Shown: positions 15,563 through 24,274 of the stretch, piece after piece
Position numbering within the stretch: the stretch's first letter is position 1
Layout: every line of letters begins with the position of its first letter
Assembly (NCBI RefSeq): GCF_036416795.1
Contig: NZ_CP143867.1
Location: 6,254,001-6,318,000 of the forward strand
Source of the DNA: Bacteroides sp. MSB163
Lineage (GTDB): Bacteria; Bacteroidota; Bacteroidia; Bacteroidales; Bacteroidaceae
DNA: 64,000 nucleotides
Direction: 5' to 3'
Program-made: the position numbers and the translations under genes
Notes under the pieces: model-generated
Database searches by the model: none
Seen by the model: only the letters and a program-made list of their open reading frames with translations
Told to the model about the DNA's origin: nothing

Positions 15563-18322
15563 CTAATTCATTGTCGCCGGTGTCTTCAGCTTCACATCCG
15601 CCCAATCAGACCATGTAGGAGAAACCATATACTGAGGTTCCTGCATCTTGCCAATCAAAGCAGTAGCTTTCTTCACCTCTGCATTGGTCTTTTCAAACAG
15701 TTCTTTCATGGTTAAATCTCCCTTTGCATCCTTAATACATTTAACCAGGAAGTAAGTATAATATCCCTGCTTCTTATCATGATAAACACTGGAAGTCTGG
15801 TCACCGCTACTGGATGAGAAACTCAAGGTATGTCCCTGCGGCAAACCCACCTTCGGTACTACACGTACCCCTTTTTGGGTCAGCAACGGAGCAGCACTCT
15901 TGTAGCCACCACTAAAGCAAGCATCCAGGAAAACATAAGCTCCCTTGATAGGATAGGTTGCCAGACGCTTATATAAATCCGCCAGAGAAATACCCAGACG
16001 AATGTTCTTACCCGTAATATCTACCGGCAGCAGATAAGGTTCTTTCGTAGCCTCATCATTATTACCATGACCGGAATAATAGAATATCAATTCCGCTTCA
16101 GGATCAGTACTTGCCATATTCACCAACCAGTCAAGCTGTTCGTGCATCATACCGGCCGTAGCATTCGGAACAACTTTCAGTTGTCCATCAGGTACACCGA
16201 ATGTACGTACACAATATTCACGGAATACCATAGCATCATTCACAGCATAAGGCACATTAATTTCTGCATTGGCACCGGTGATGCTATAATCTTCGTTACC
16301 AATGATCAATGCATAACGGTGGCGGTTCACAGCACCCACAGGAATATCTTGCAGCAACTCAGTATTGAGCCCTAAACTAACATTCTTAAGATCAACCGCC
16401 TTACGGACAGCTCCGTCAATCTTGATTGTGCTGGATGCCGTTAAGTATTCACCCACCTTCACCTTATAAGCTTCACTCAGATAAGAAGAACGGGAATCTT
16501 CACTCACGCTTACCATCACAGCGATTGAATCACCATCGAAACGCTTGTTCACCAGGAAACCATAATCCAGTGTTGCCACATCACCCGGAGCAATACTATC
16601 AATCGTCATTTCAGGTACATCAGTTGTAAACACATTATTCGGCAACTTAAAGTTCAATTTCACATTACGTGCTGTCTTCGAACCGAAATTCTGCAAAGCA
16701 AGCGTCAGCTTACCATTCTTACCTAAAGTGATAGAAGAACCTTCGGAAGCAAAGAACTGATGATCCGCTACACGCAGACGCGGCATAGCATATTCCTGTG
16801 TATTAACAATCAATTCCGACGGATCAGCATCAAAACCATTCGCCTCGAATGCATAAATATTAATCTTAGCCAGTGCCGAGGGCATTTCTTTCTTTACCAG
16901 ATAACGGAAAATGTATTGCTTCGATGTTCCTGCGGGAATATTACCACCATCCAACTCACGAGGACCGTCGAAATATTCATCATATCCCTGTTGTTCGGAA
17001 AGACGGAGACGGATGTTATACGCATCTCCCTGTCCCTTATTCTCAACAGAAAATTGAACAGCAAAACTTTCACCGGCATCTATTACCTTATTATTATTAC
17101 CATCAATAAAACTATCCACATGGATGACCAACATAGCAGGTTCCACCGGCACAGGAGCAGATTCCTGTTGCTGTGCCACCCCTTCAGTCTTCTTCAATGC
17201 CTCATTATAGGCCAGCAAGCGGGATGGGAAAGAAGCATATGAAGCACCGTCAGTAATGATTTTCATCAAGACTTCATACTCAGATTTCATATCCATATAC
17301 TGATATACACCCGCCAGCCCCTGCATATACATTTTGGATGAAGGTTCTTTTTCCAGAATTTTCAGGAACAGGTCTTTAGCATCCAGCAGATAACCGGAAG
17401 CACGCTGACGTACCAACGCATATTCGGTATCATTGGCAATGGTAGCACCGTTATTCACAATTTCCGTAGCTACATTGAAATTAACGCGCGCCAATCCGGT
17501 AAGCAACTCAAAACTATCGGGATGGAGAGCATACAAACGCTTGTAGATATCAAGCGCTTCCTGATTCTTTCCCTGGCGTTCCAAAATGCGTGCCTTGATG
17601 GGCAATACCTTATCATTATTAGGGTCAACTTCAAGAATACGATCGATGGCCGACAGTAACTTCGGCATATTGTTCGTGGCAATATGCACATTCACCAGAT
17701 TATAAAGGAAATCAAGCGAAACAGGATACTTGGCTATGGCTTCCTCCAGGACACGTTCCTGTTCAGAATAATTCTTCTGCGACTGATAAATCATATTCAT
17801 ATATACATAGCAGTCTTTCTGCTGTGTATCCGTTCCCGTGCTTAAATACTCCTGGAAATACTTCAGCGCCTGCGAATACTTTTGGAGATTGTAGGCAGAT
17901 ACCGCCGCATAATATACTACAGAAGCATAGCGGCTATCTTTGGGAAGCAACTCGCTCTGAAAAATCTTCAGTCGGGGCATCTCAATATAAGCCGCTGCAA
18001 AATCCAGTGCCTTAGAGGGTTGCTTCTGTTCGGAATAATACACTGCACCATTCAAGAGATAAGGATACATAGCACGCAAACGATTCTTGGCGCCACTCAA
18101 ATACTGACCGTTATCCGGTGCTTCCACTACTTTCATGAAATTCTCGTAACTGTCCAGCAGATAGCTATACATACCTGTCACGTTCGTTCCTTTATCGCGC
18201 TCACTTTCAAAAAGCACATATTGCTGGTTGGCACGCTTAGAGGCAGCAGCGGCATCTTGTGCCGCTACTCTCCCACATGCTCCCAACATTAAAATGATTG
18301 TCAGTACTAAAATATTCTTCAT
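15563..18322 (-). CDS. Secreted caspase-like (peptidase C14) lipoprotein with TPRs
   Basis: A 919-aa exported protein. The signal peptide ends in LGAC, a good lipobox. Residues ~25-390 are TPR-like helical repeats. Residues ~400-640 look like two CARDB/Ig-like beta domains (FSVENKGQGDAYNIRLRL; LTLALQNFGSKTARNVKL). Residues ~666-900 form the caspase fold, with the catalytic His in YYSGHG (~751) and the Cys in FLDACFSGG (~802), so both catalytic residues are present. It follows the WD40/OmpA-like gene by 25 nt and is clearly co-transcribed. Substrate and activation are unknown. Confidence 0.85.
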   Translation of the reverse strand: MKNILVLTIILMLGACGRVAAQDAAAASKRANQQYVLFESERDKGTNVTGMYSYLLDSYENFMKVVEAPDNGQYLSGAKNRLRAMYPYLLNGAVYYSEQKQPSKALDFAAAYIEMPRLKIFQSELLPKDSRYASVVYYAAVSAYNLQKYSQALKYFQEYLSTGTDTQQKDCYVYMNMIYQSQKNYSEQERVLEEAIAKYPVSLDFLYNLVNVHIATNNMPKLLSAIDRILEVDPNNDKVLPIKARILERQGKNQEALDIYKRLYALHPDSFELLTGLARVNFNVATEIVNNGATIANDTEYALVRQRASGYLLDAKDLFLKILEKEPSSKMYMQGLAGVYQYMDMKSEYEVLMKIITDGASYASFPSRLLAYNEALKKTEGVAQQQESAPVPVEPAMLVIHVDSFIDGNNNKVIDAGESFAVQFSVENKGQGDAYNIRLRLSEQQGYDEYFDGPRELDGGNIPAGTSKQYIFRYLVKKEMPSALAKINIYAFEANGFDADPSELIVNTQEYAMPRLRVADHQFFASEGSSITLGKNGKLTLALQNFGSKTARNVKLNFKLPNNVFTTDVPEMTIDSIAPGDVATLDYGFLVNKRFDGDSIAVMVSVSEDSRSSYLSEAYKVKVGEYLTASSTIKIDGAVRKAVDLKNVSLGLNTELLQDIPVGAVNRHRYALIIGNEDYSITGANAEINVPYAVNDAMVFREYCVRTFGVPDGQLKVVPNATAGMMHEQLDWLVNMASTDPEAELIFYYSGHGNNDEATKEPYLLPVDITGKNIRLGISLADLYKRLATYPIKGAYVFLDACFSGGYKSAAPLLTQKGVRVVPKVGLPQGHTLSFSSSSGDQTSSVYHDKKQGYYTYFLVKCIKDAKGDLTMKELFEKTNAEVKKATALIGKMQEPQYMVSPTWSDWADVKLKTPATMN

Positions 18323-18347
18323 ATTTATTTATTAGCTCCTCACTAAA

Positions 18348-20531
18348 TTATTTTGCAGGAAAAGCATCCATGATTACAAACTCTACGTTAATCTTACGGA
18401 ATTCACCACCGCGTTCTTTGGCTACTTCCACATGATATTCATATTCGTTCTTGGTGTTATCCAGTGTGGTTACATTCTTTTCAATATAATTCTTCACACC
18501 TGCCGCACGCATCAAAGCCAACTGTTCATTAGCAGTGATGCCCGAAGCCTTTGTTACGGTAATGTTATCAAGATTACCATCCTTATAATAAGGTTCATCG
18601 ATAAATTCGCCATATTGTCCGTTATAGGCAATGCGCCCGCGAATAGGACTCGCGTCGGCAGAGCCGGTAACAATGACCTTCACTTGTTTACCTTCAGACA
18701 GATACTTGGAGAAATCGCCTTCAAAAGCATTCTTGATTATCTTCATCAAAGACATTGCGGCATTGGAACGTTCAATGTCATAACCACCTGACGGGAAGTC
18801 CTCCTTTGCAGAAAACTCTTTATTGATCACCTCATACTGGTAGCCCACTTTGTAGTTCAGAATCTTATTACCATTAGCATCCACACCCGGAATCACTTCT
18901 GTCCTCACATCAATCTGTGTATTTTCCGTAATCAGCTTATCCTGCTTCTTTTCTTCGATTACAGCTTCCTTGATCTCTTTCAGCTGAATTTCTTCACGAC
19001 TTGCCTGCTGCATAATTTCCAGCGGAACAAAGTTTTCATCTGCTTCCAGAGCAGTCAACTTGGTGCGACCGATATTATCATAAATATAGACCTTATTTGT
19101 AGTCTCATTACGCACTTCTACATAAGCCAACTCAAATTCGTCCTTATCATTCAATACATAAACCGCATTATCAAATTTCAGGTTCTTACCATCCTTGAAA
19201 TCGCCTACTTCATTTGAAGGCACTTCCAAAGCAATCGCGGGCAATGCATTAAATCCGATGTTCAGCATATTCTTGGAAGCGTCATATTCTCCCACGAAAG
19301 GATTATCAATAGAAATGCGGTCGCCTGCCAACTCCGTTGCCACTTCCTGAGCAAACAATTGTTGTTGCTTCAGGCGAGTCTCGTCATTCACACGGATAGC
19401 ATAATCTTCCATGGACTCACCCTGCATCATCTTCACCCACTCGTTCATCTTAGCATCCACTTCCTTACTCATCAATTTACCAAAGAAAGGATTCAAACCA
19501 TTAGCATCCCAGAACACAAGTCCTTTGGCGCGATTGGAAAGCATGAATACATCGCTCGTTTGCTTGTTCACAAAGAAGCGACTCCCCGTCACACCACCCG
19601 GATTTTCATCCAATGTCTGTTCAGGCACACTATTTTTCAAGTTCATGATGACAATGGCGTTACCATCTTTAACCACACTGATATATTTGCCATCCGGATG
19701 AAAGGACGGAGAAGTCAGTGTTCCACCTATCTTATCAAAGATATCCACCTTATCCCATGTCTTTGTGTCAAAAATAGTCAGACGCTTGTCTGCCGTCACA
19801 ACAGCCATTTGAGAAGCATCGGCGGAAAAGACCAATTCAGTTACTTCGGCAGGCATCGGAAGAGAAGTACGCAGTTCTTTTGTCTGGAAATTCCAGATAT
19901 CGATACTCTTACCGGTTCCGGCAGCAATAAAATAGTTGTTGGGACTCATAGTAATAGCCGTTGCCACAGCTTTTCCCTGAATATAAGCCTGAGGCAAATA
20001 TGCTTTTGTATCGTAAACTATGATTTCTCCTAAAGAATTGGAAACCAAAAAATTGCGTGCATCAGCACCATAGCACATGGCAACAGGGACAATGTCTCCC
20101 TTTGATGCATCTTTCATCAACTCGGCGCCTACAGGTCCGGGCACAAAGAAATTCAGATTTTTCCTGCCCTTCAGTTCCTTACTCTTACGCTGCTCTTTCA
20201 GTTCAAAAAGTTTTTTGTTCCGGTCGCGGAAAGAATAAATACTAACAGGTTTCTTCCCCCGCATCAAAGCCAGTGAGCTACCCGTAGGGTTAAAGACTAT
20301 TTTATCAACATCTCTCAGATCAACAATAGGGATATCGCGAATCGTAAGCAAAGAACCATCCGACAGGAAAGCTGTACAAAACGTTGTATTGTCAAATGCC
20401 GAAATACGTTTCGCTGAAGGAAAACTTCTCTTCACTTGCACCTGAGCCATTGCCTGACCACCCAAAAAAGCAGCCACAATACAAAATGCAATGCCCTTGA
20501 CCGGGCGGAACCACATTTTCATTTCATCCAT
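18348..20531 (-). CDS. Exported WD40-type beta-propeller with OmpA-like C-terminus
   Basis: A signal peptide ends at AQA/AMAQ (~residue 30). Residues ~50-340 contain weakly conserved WD40/YVTN-like blades (AVATAITMSPNNYFIAAGTGKSIDIW...; VVTADKRLTIFD). The C-terminal ~150 residues resemble an OmpA-like domain: VIVTGSADASP, a later QLALMRAAGVKNYIE, and a final beta strand, so the protein may be held at peptidoglycan. It is the first gene of an operon with the caspase-like lipoprotein, suggesting a scaffold or sensor for that protease (inference). Confidence 0.75.
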   Translation of the reverse strand: MDEMKMWFRPVKGIAFCIVAAFLGGQAMAQVQVKRSFPSAKRISAFDNTTFCTAFLSDGSLLTIRDIPIVDLRDVDKIVFNPTGSSLALMRGKKPVSIYSFRDRNKKLFELKEQRKSKELKGRKNLNFFVPGPVGAELMKDASKGDIVPVAMCYGADARNFLVSNSLGEIIVYDTKAYLPQAYIQGKAVATAITMSPNNYFIAAGTGKSIDIWNFQTKELRTSLPMPAEVTELVFSADASQMAVVTADKRLTIFDTKTWDKVDIFDKIGGTLTSPSFHPDGKYISVVKDGNAIVIMNLKNSVPEQTLDENPGGVTGSRFFVNKQTSDVFMLSNRAKGLVFWDANGLNPFFGKLMSKEVDAKMNEWVKMMQGESMEDYAIRVNDETRLKQQQLFAQEVATELAGDRISIDNPFVGEYDASKNMLNIGFNALPAIALEVPSNEVGDFKDGKNLKFDNAVYVLNDKDEFELAYVEVRNETTNKVYIYDNIGRTKLTALEADENFVPLEIMQQASREEIQLKEIKEAVIEEKKQDKLITENTQIDVRTEVIPGVDANGNKILNYKVGYQYEVINKEFSAKEDFPSGGYDIERSNAAMSLMKIIKNAFEGDFSKYLSEGKQVKVIVTGSADASPIRGRIAYNGQYGEFIDEPYYKDGNLDNITVTKASGITANEQLALMRAAGVKNYIEKNVTTLDNTKNEYEYHVEVAKERGGEFRKINVEFVIMDAFPAK

Positions 20532-20571
20532 ATCTTTAATGTTTATAATAGTTTATGTTTCATACTATTTG

Positions 20572-20579
20572 CAAATATA
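20572..20579 (-). promoter_or_regulatory. Promoter -7 element for the WD40/caspase operon
   Basis: CAAATATA on the plus strand reads TATATTTG on the minus strand, 41 nt before the start codon. The 20532-20730 interval otherwise holds only the hairpin after the CCA gene. Confidence 0.6.
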
Positions 20580-20696
20580 AACATTAAATTCCTATCAAGC
20601 AGTCAACAAATTCCTGTTTTTTTTGTTTAAAGAGGCTTTTAACAGGATAAACAGGTGAAAAACAAGATTAAGAGGATCAAAAAGATAACTATGCGG

Positions 20697-20733
20697 AATA
20701 TTTATTTGTCACGGAAATCAGTGACAAATATTA
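20697..20733 (-). terminator. Hairpin downstream of the CCA-adding enzyme
   Basis: TTTGTCAC at 20705-20712 pairs with GTGACAAA at 20721-20728, extended by AT pairs on both sides. It overlaps the end of the coding region and probably terminates that transcript. Confidence 0.55.
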
Positions 20734-22161
20734 AGAATGTTTCAATCCCATCTTTTCAGCACGCTGCAACATAAAAGTGCGCGCAGCCTCGTATTCATTG
20801 GGTATCACTCCATCCAAAATAGCATCTTTAATGGCGCTTTTCAAAGTTCCTACTTGCTGGCAGGGTTCCAGATTGAAAGTTTTCATGATTTCTTCTCCAC
20901 TGATAGGCGGCTGGAAATTGCGAACACGGTCGCGCTCTTCAAGATCCCTCAGTTTCTGGCGCACCAGTTGGAAATTATTAAGAAAACGCTGTTTGCGCTC
21001 CATATTCTTGGACGTGATATCGGCTTCACACAATGTCATCAGATCATCAATGTCATCTCCGGCTTCAAAGAGAAGACGACGTACTGCAGAGTCGGTTACC
21101 ACATCATCAGCAATGACAATAGGACGCATGTGTAAACCTACCAGCTTCTGTACATACTTCATTTTTTCATTCATCGGCAATTTCATTCTCCGAAAAATCT
21201 CCGGTACCATCTTCTCACCAATGAAATTATGATTGTGGAATGTCCAGCCTGCACGAGGTTCCCAACGTTTGGTAACAGGTTTTGCTATGTCATGCAACAA
21301 GGCAGACCAGCGCAACCAAAGGTTATCTGTTTTGCGACTGATATTATCAAGTACTTCCAAAGTGTGATAGAAGTTGTCCTTATGAGCCCGTCCGTTGCGG
21401 GTTTCCACACCTTGCAATGCAGCAAGTTCCGGAAAAATCAGCGGCAACAGTCCGGAACGATCCAAGTCAATAAAACCTTTGGAAGGAACAGGAGAGAGCA
21501 ATATCTTATTTAGTTCGTCCGCAATACGTTCCTTAGAGATAATAGAAATACGTTCACAATTGCGACACAAAGACTCGAACGTAGCATCATCAATATAGAA
21601 ATTCAATTGGGTAGCAAAACGGATGCAACGCATCATACGCAACGGATCATCACTGAATGTGATATCCGGATCAAGCGGCGTACGGATAGTCTTTTCTTTT
21701 AAATCTTCTATGCCGCCAAAAGGATCTACTAATTCTCCGAAACGGCTTTGGTTCAAACAGACAGCCAGTGCATTAATAGTAAAATCACGACGGTTCTGAT
21801 CATCTTCCAACGTACCATCTTCAACAATGGGTTTACGTGAATCACGTTGATATGACTCCTTACGCGCACCTACAAACTCCACTTCTGTCCCACGGTATTT
21901 CACCTGTGCAGTACCAAAATTCTTGAATACAGCCACGTGCGCTCCACGCCCCAAACATTTGCCCAACGCTTCAGCCATTTCTATACCACTGCCAACCACT
22001 ACGACATCAATATCCTTAGAAGGGCGTTGCAAGAAAATATCGCGTACATATCCACCGACCACATAGCATTCCAATCCCAATTCATCTGCCGTCTCGGATA
22101 TCCGTTTAAATATGTCGTCACTAAAATGTTGTTTCAATTCTTCTGTTGTCAACTCAACCAT
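20731..22161 (-). CDS. cca: CCA tRNA nucleotidyltransferase with HD domain
   Basis: Adds or repairs the 3' CCA of tRNA. The class II nucleotidyltransferase head has GGYVRDIFL and the metal-binding DIDVVVVG, followed by RRDFTINALAV and the RNA-binding neck (DPLRMMRCIRFATQL). The C-terminal half has an HD domain (HTLEVLDNI, WSALLHDIAKP) as in E. coli-type enzymes. The 476-aa length is normal for Bacteroidetes. A TATCTTTG promoter on the same strand at 22408-22415 would give a ~240-nt leader containing the phased repeat array at 22239-22339. Confidence 0.9.
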   Translation of the reverse strand: MVELTTEELKQHFSDDIFKRISETADELGLECYVVGGYVRDIFLQRPSKDIDVVVVGSGIEMAEALGKCLGRGAHVAVFKNFGTAQVKYRGTEVEFVGARKESYQRDSRKPIVEDGTLEDDQNRRDFTINALAVCLNQSRFGELVDPFGGIEDLKEKTIRTPLDPDITFSDDPLRMMRCIRFATQLNFYIDDATFESLCRNCERISIISKERIADELNKILLSPVPSKGFIDLDRSGLLPLIFPELAALQGVETRNGRAHKDNFYHTLEVLDNISRKTDNLWLRWSALLHDIAKPVTKRWEPRAGWTFHNHNFIGEKMVPEIFRRMKLPMNEKMKYVQKLVGLHMRPIVIADDVVTDSAVRRLLFEAGDDIDDLMTLCEADITSKNMERKQRFLNNFQLVRQKLRDLEERDRVRNFQPPISGEEIMKTFNLEPCQQVGTLKSAIKDAILDGVIPNEYEAARTFMLQRAEKMGLKHS

Positions 22162-22238
22162 AATACACCTTTAAAAAATAATCATATAGTTTTCATTCCG
22201 GAGAACAGAAAGTCTTTTGGTCTATTTTTCCACCTTCC

Positions 22239-22339
22239 ATGTATCCGAGCCGTATCATCCTCGTATTTGCTCCGTACCTATACGCTTGGACTTGGTACGG
22301 ACCAGGTACGGCTTTGATACGGACCGGGTACGGCGAGGA
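22239..22339. repeat. 11-bp phased palindromic array in the cca leader
   Basis: CCGTA-type cores start at 22250, 22261 and 22272, and inverted TACGG cores at 22296, 22307, 22318 and 22329. Every step is 11 bp, and the two halves are symmetric about 22286. The whole region can fold into one long hairpin with periodic mismatches. Confidence 0.8.
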
Positions 22340-22407
22340 CAAATAATTGTTCCAAACATCCGATATCTTAAGAAAACTAAAATACCATTTATCTATATTT
22401 GAGGCTA

Positions 22408-22415
22408 CAAAGATA
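22408..22415 (-). promoter_or_regulatory. Promoter -7 element for cca
   Basis: CAAAGATA reads TATCTTTG on the minus strand. It is 14 nt from the opposing element for the lipoprotein gene (TAATTTTG at 22429-22436), making a compact divergent promoter. Confidence 0.5.
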
Positions 22416-22428
22416 CGGATATTATTTA

Positions 22429-22436
22429 TAATTTTG
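22429..22436 (+). promoter_or_regulatory. Promoter -7 element for the coiled-coil lipoprotein
   Basis: TAATTTTG matches TAnnTTTG and is 27 nt before the ATG at 22463. Confidence 0.5.
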
Positions 22437-22462
22437 TCCTCACTAACAGAAGAACAACAGTT

Positions 22463-23302
22463 ATGAAGACAATGATACTTCTTGCGTGCCTCTGTTGCAC
22501 GCTCTTCTCTTGCGAGAATGTGGAGAAAAAAGCCGGTGAAAAATTGCAAACTGCCCGCGAAGCTTTTGAACGGGGAGACTTCAGTGAAGCAAAAATGCAG
22601 ATTGACAGCATTAAGATATTATACCCAAAAGCTTTTGAAACTCGTCGTGAAGGCATCAGTCTGATGCAGCAGGTAGAACTGAAAGAACAGGAAAAAACAC
22701 TTGTTTACCTGGATAGCCTGCTTCAAAAGAAACAAAGCGAATTGGATGCCATAAAAGGGAAATTCACCCTCGAAAAAGATGCCGAATATCAGAAAATAGG
22801 CAACTATCTGCACCCCTCACAAGTAATAGAAAAAAATCTGCATCGTTCATATCTCCGCTTTCAGGTGAATGAGAATGGGCAAATGAGCATGACTTCCATT
22901 TATTGCGGTCCCAGCAATATTCACCATGTAGGTGTAAAAGTAGTTGCTCCTGATGGTAGTTTTGCCGAGACTCCTACTTCCAAAGATAGTTATGAAACTA
23001 CCGATTTGGGAGAAAAAATAGAAAAGGCCGATTATAAAATAGGAGAAGACGGTAATGTCATCGGTTTCCTTTATCTAAATAAAGATAAGAATATCAAAGT
23101 GAACTATCAGGGTGAACGCCCCTACTCCACTACGATGACTCCGGCAGACCGCCAGGCAGTGGCCAGTGTTTATGAACTGGCACAGTTACTTTCATCTATC
23201 ACTGAAATTAAGGAAGAGATGGAAGAAGCAAATCTGAAAATAGAGTTTGTGAAGCGGAAGATGCAGGAAAGAGAAGAAAAAGAGACGGAACAAGGAAAAT
23301 AA
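22463..23302 (+). CDS. Coiled-coil lipoprotein of unknown function
   Basis: A 279-aa lipoprotein with signal peptide and lipobox (CTLFSC). Residues ~20-95 are charged helices in which GEKLQTAREAFERGDFSEAK resembles a single TPR; residues ~110-225 are predominantly beta; the last 45 residues are a strong coiled coil (EIKEEMEEANLKIEFVKRKM). I do not recognise the family. It is monocistronic and followed by a good terminator. A periplasmic scaffolding role is possible but unsupported. Confidence 0.7.
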   Translation: MKTMILLACLCCTLFSCENVEKKAGEKLQTAREAFERGDFSEAKMQIDSIKILYPKAFETRREGISLMQQVELKEQEKTLVYLDSLLQKKQSELDAIKGKFTLEKDAEYQKIGNYLHPSQVIEKNLHRSYLRFQVNENGQMSMTSIYCGPSNIHHVGVKVVAPDGSFAETPTSKDSYETTDLGEKIEKADYKIGEDGNVIGFLYLNKDKNIKVNYQGERPYSTTMTPADRQAVASVYELAQLLSSITEIKEEMEEANLKIEFVKRKMQEREEKETEQGK

Positions 23303-23323
23303 ACACATAGATGATAGCAAAAT

Positions 23324-23358
23324 AATGGGGCACCTTCTCACGAAGCCGCCCCATTTTG
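23324..23358 (+). terminator. Rho-independent terminator
   Basis: AATGGGGC (23324-23331) pairs with GCCCCATT (23348-23355), with an inner CTTC/GAAG extension and a following T-rich run, 22 nt after the lipoprotein stop. Confidence 0.85.
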
Positions 23359-23421
23359 TTTCTTTAGTTGTTAGAGTAAAGAAACCATTAAAGTTAAACT
23401 TCCGGAGAGAATCTCCGAAAA

Positions 23422-23460
23422 AGACATGGCAGAACACTTTCCCGCCATGTTTTCTTTTTA
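23422..23460. terminator. Terminator hairpin downstream of the SusCD locus
   Basis: ACATGGC at 23424-23430 pairs with GCCATGT at 23444-23450, flanked by A- and T-tracts. It would end the minus-strand SusC/SusD/lipoprotein transcript. A second small hairpin, CGGAGA/TCTCCG, lies at 23403-23417. Confidence 0.65.
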
Positions 23461-23466
23461 AACACT

Positions 23467-24243
23467 TTATTTAATAGTAAATGTATCAAGAGATTCACCG
23501 AATGTTCCGGCCGAAACAGTCCACTCATAAACAAACGAGAAAATCTTGCTACTTGCATCATAACTACAACTACCCGGAGTTACACTGACCATGCCGTAAG
23601 AAGAATGTACATATCCGGAGGCAAACTTCTGACCACCATTTACTACCACTTTCGCACCATCCCAGGCAAACAAGACATCATATCCCTCCATCCAGCAAGA
23701 TGCAAAACGGTATTGGTTCAATATCTCAGAGTATTCCAGCGTGGCCTCCCACGATTCTTCAAAGAATCCTGCATTATACATTCCCGTCGCATAAGGTTTA
23801 TAATCCTCTTTGATGACATTCAACTCGATACGGGGATATACAGTAGTTTCTGCATATTGCTGTGTGTATTCTTCAGAAATGACAATAGACAAAGCATAGC
23901 TTTTGAACATTCTCATCTTGTCGGTGGTCTTGATAGTAATCGTTTTTTCTCCTTCACCCGATGCAAAATCGACACTGGCAGGCACCGTAAAGATACTGTC
24001 ATGCGGAGTGGCAACTTTCAAAGGAATGCTCTGGGCACTGCCTGTATTAGTACGTTCTATCGTTACAGTAAACTCCGACTCATCAACTCCCAGTGCAGGA
24101 GCCGCCTTATTTTCGGCAGAAAAGTAAACATTGTCTCCGCTTGTATTTGCCGGAGATCCGGGCGTGTAGTCATCATCATCGCTACAAGCGGTGAACAAGC
24201 AGCAAGAGGCTACAGCCAGCAGAAAGTATTTATTGAATAATTT
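23467..24243 (-). CDS. SusCD-associated surface lipoprotein
   Basis: Third gene of the SusC/SusD locus. The lipobox is FTAC followed by SDDDD, the acidic stretch linked to surface export in Bacteroides. Residues ~30-140 look like a Calx-beta/Ig-like domain (SEFTVTIERTNTGSAQSIPLKV); the rest is a compact beta domain. It may be the surface glycan- or peptide-binding partner of the SusCD transporter; the ligand is unknown. I use the ATG at 24243, eight codons into the longest frame, because it begins the signal peptide MKLFNKYF. Confidence 0.75.
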   Translation of the reverse strand, partial: KLFNKYFLLAVASCCLFTACSDDDDYTPGSPANTSGDNVYFSAENKAAPALGVDESEFTVTIERTNTGSAQSIPLKVATPHDSIFTVPASVDFASGEGEKTITIKTTDKMRMFKSYALSIVISEEYTQQYAETTVYPRIELNVIKEDYKPYATGMYNAGFFEESWEATLEYSEILNQYRFASCWMEGYDVLFAWDGAKVVVNGGQKFASGYVHSSYGMVSVTPGSCSYDASSKIFSFVYEWTVSAGTFGESLDTFTIK

Positions 24244-24274
24244 CATATCTTCTACTAATTTAATCATTACTAAT

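Noticed and set aside
23605..24240. 211-aa plus-strand ORF opposite the SusCD-associated lipoprotein
   Set aside because: The minus-strand gene has a signal peptide, lipobox and operon context; the plus frame has none.
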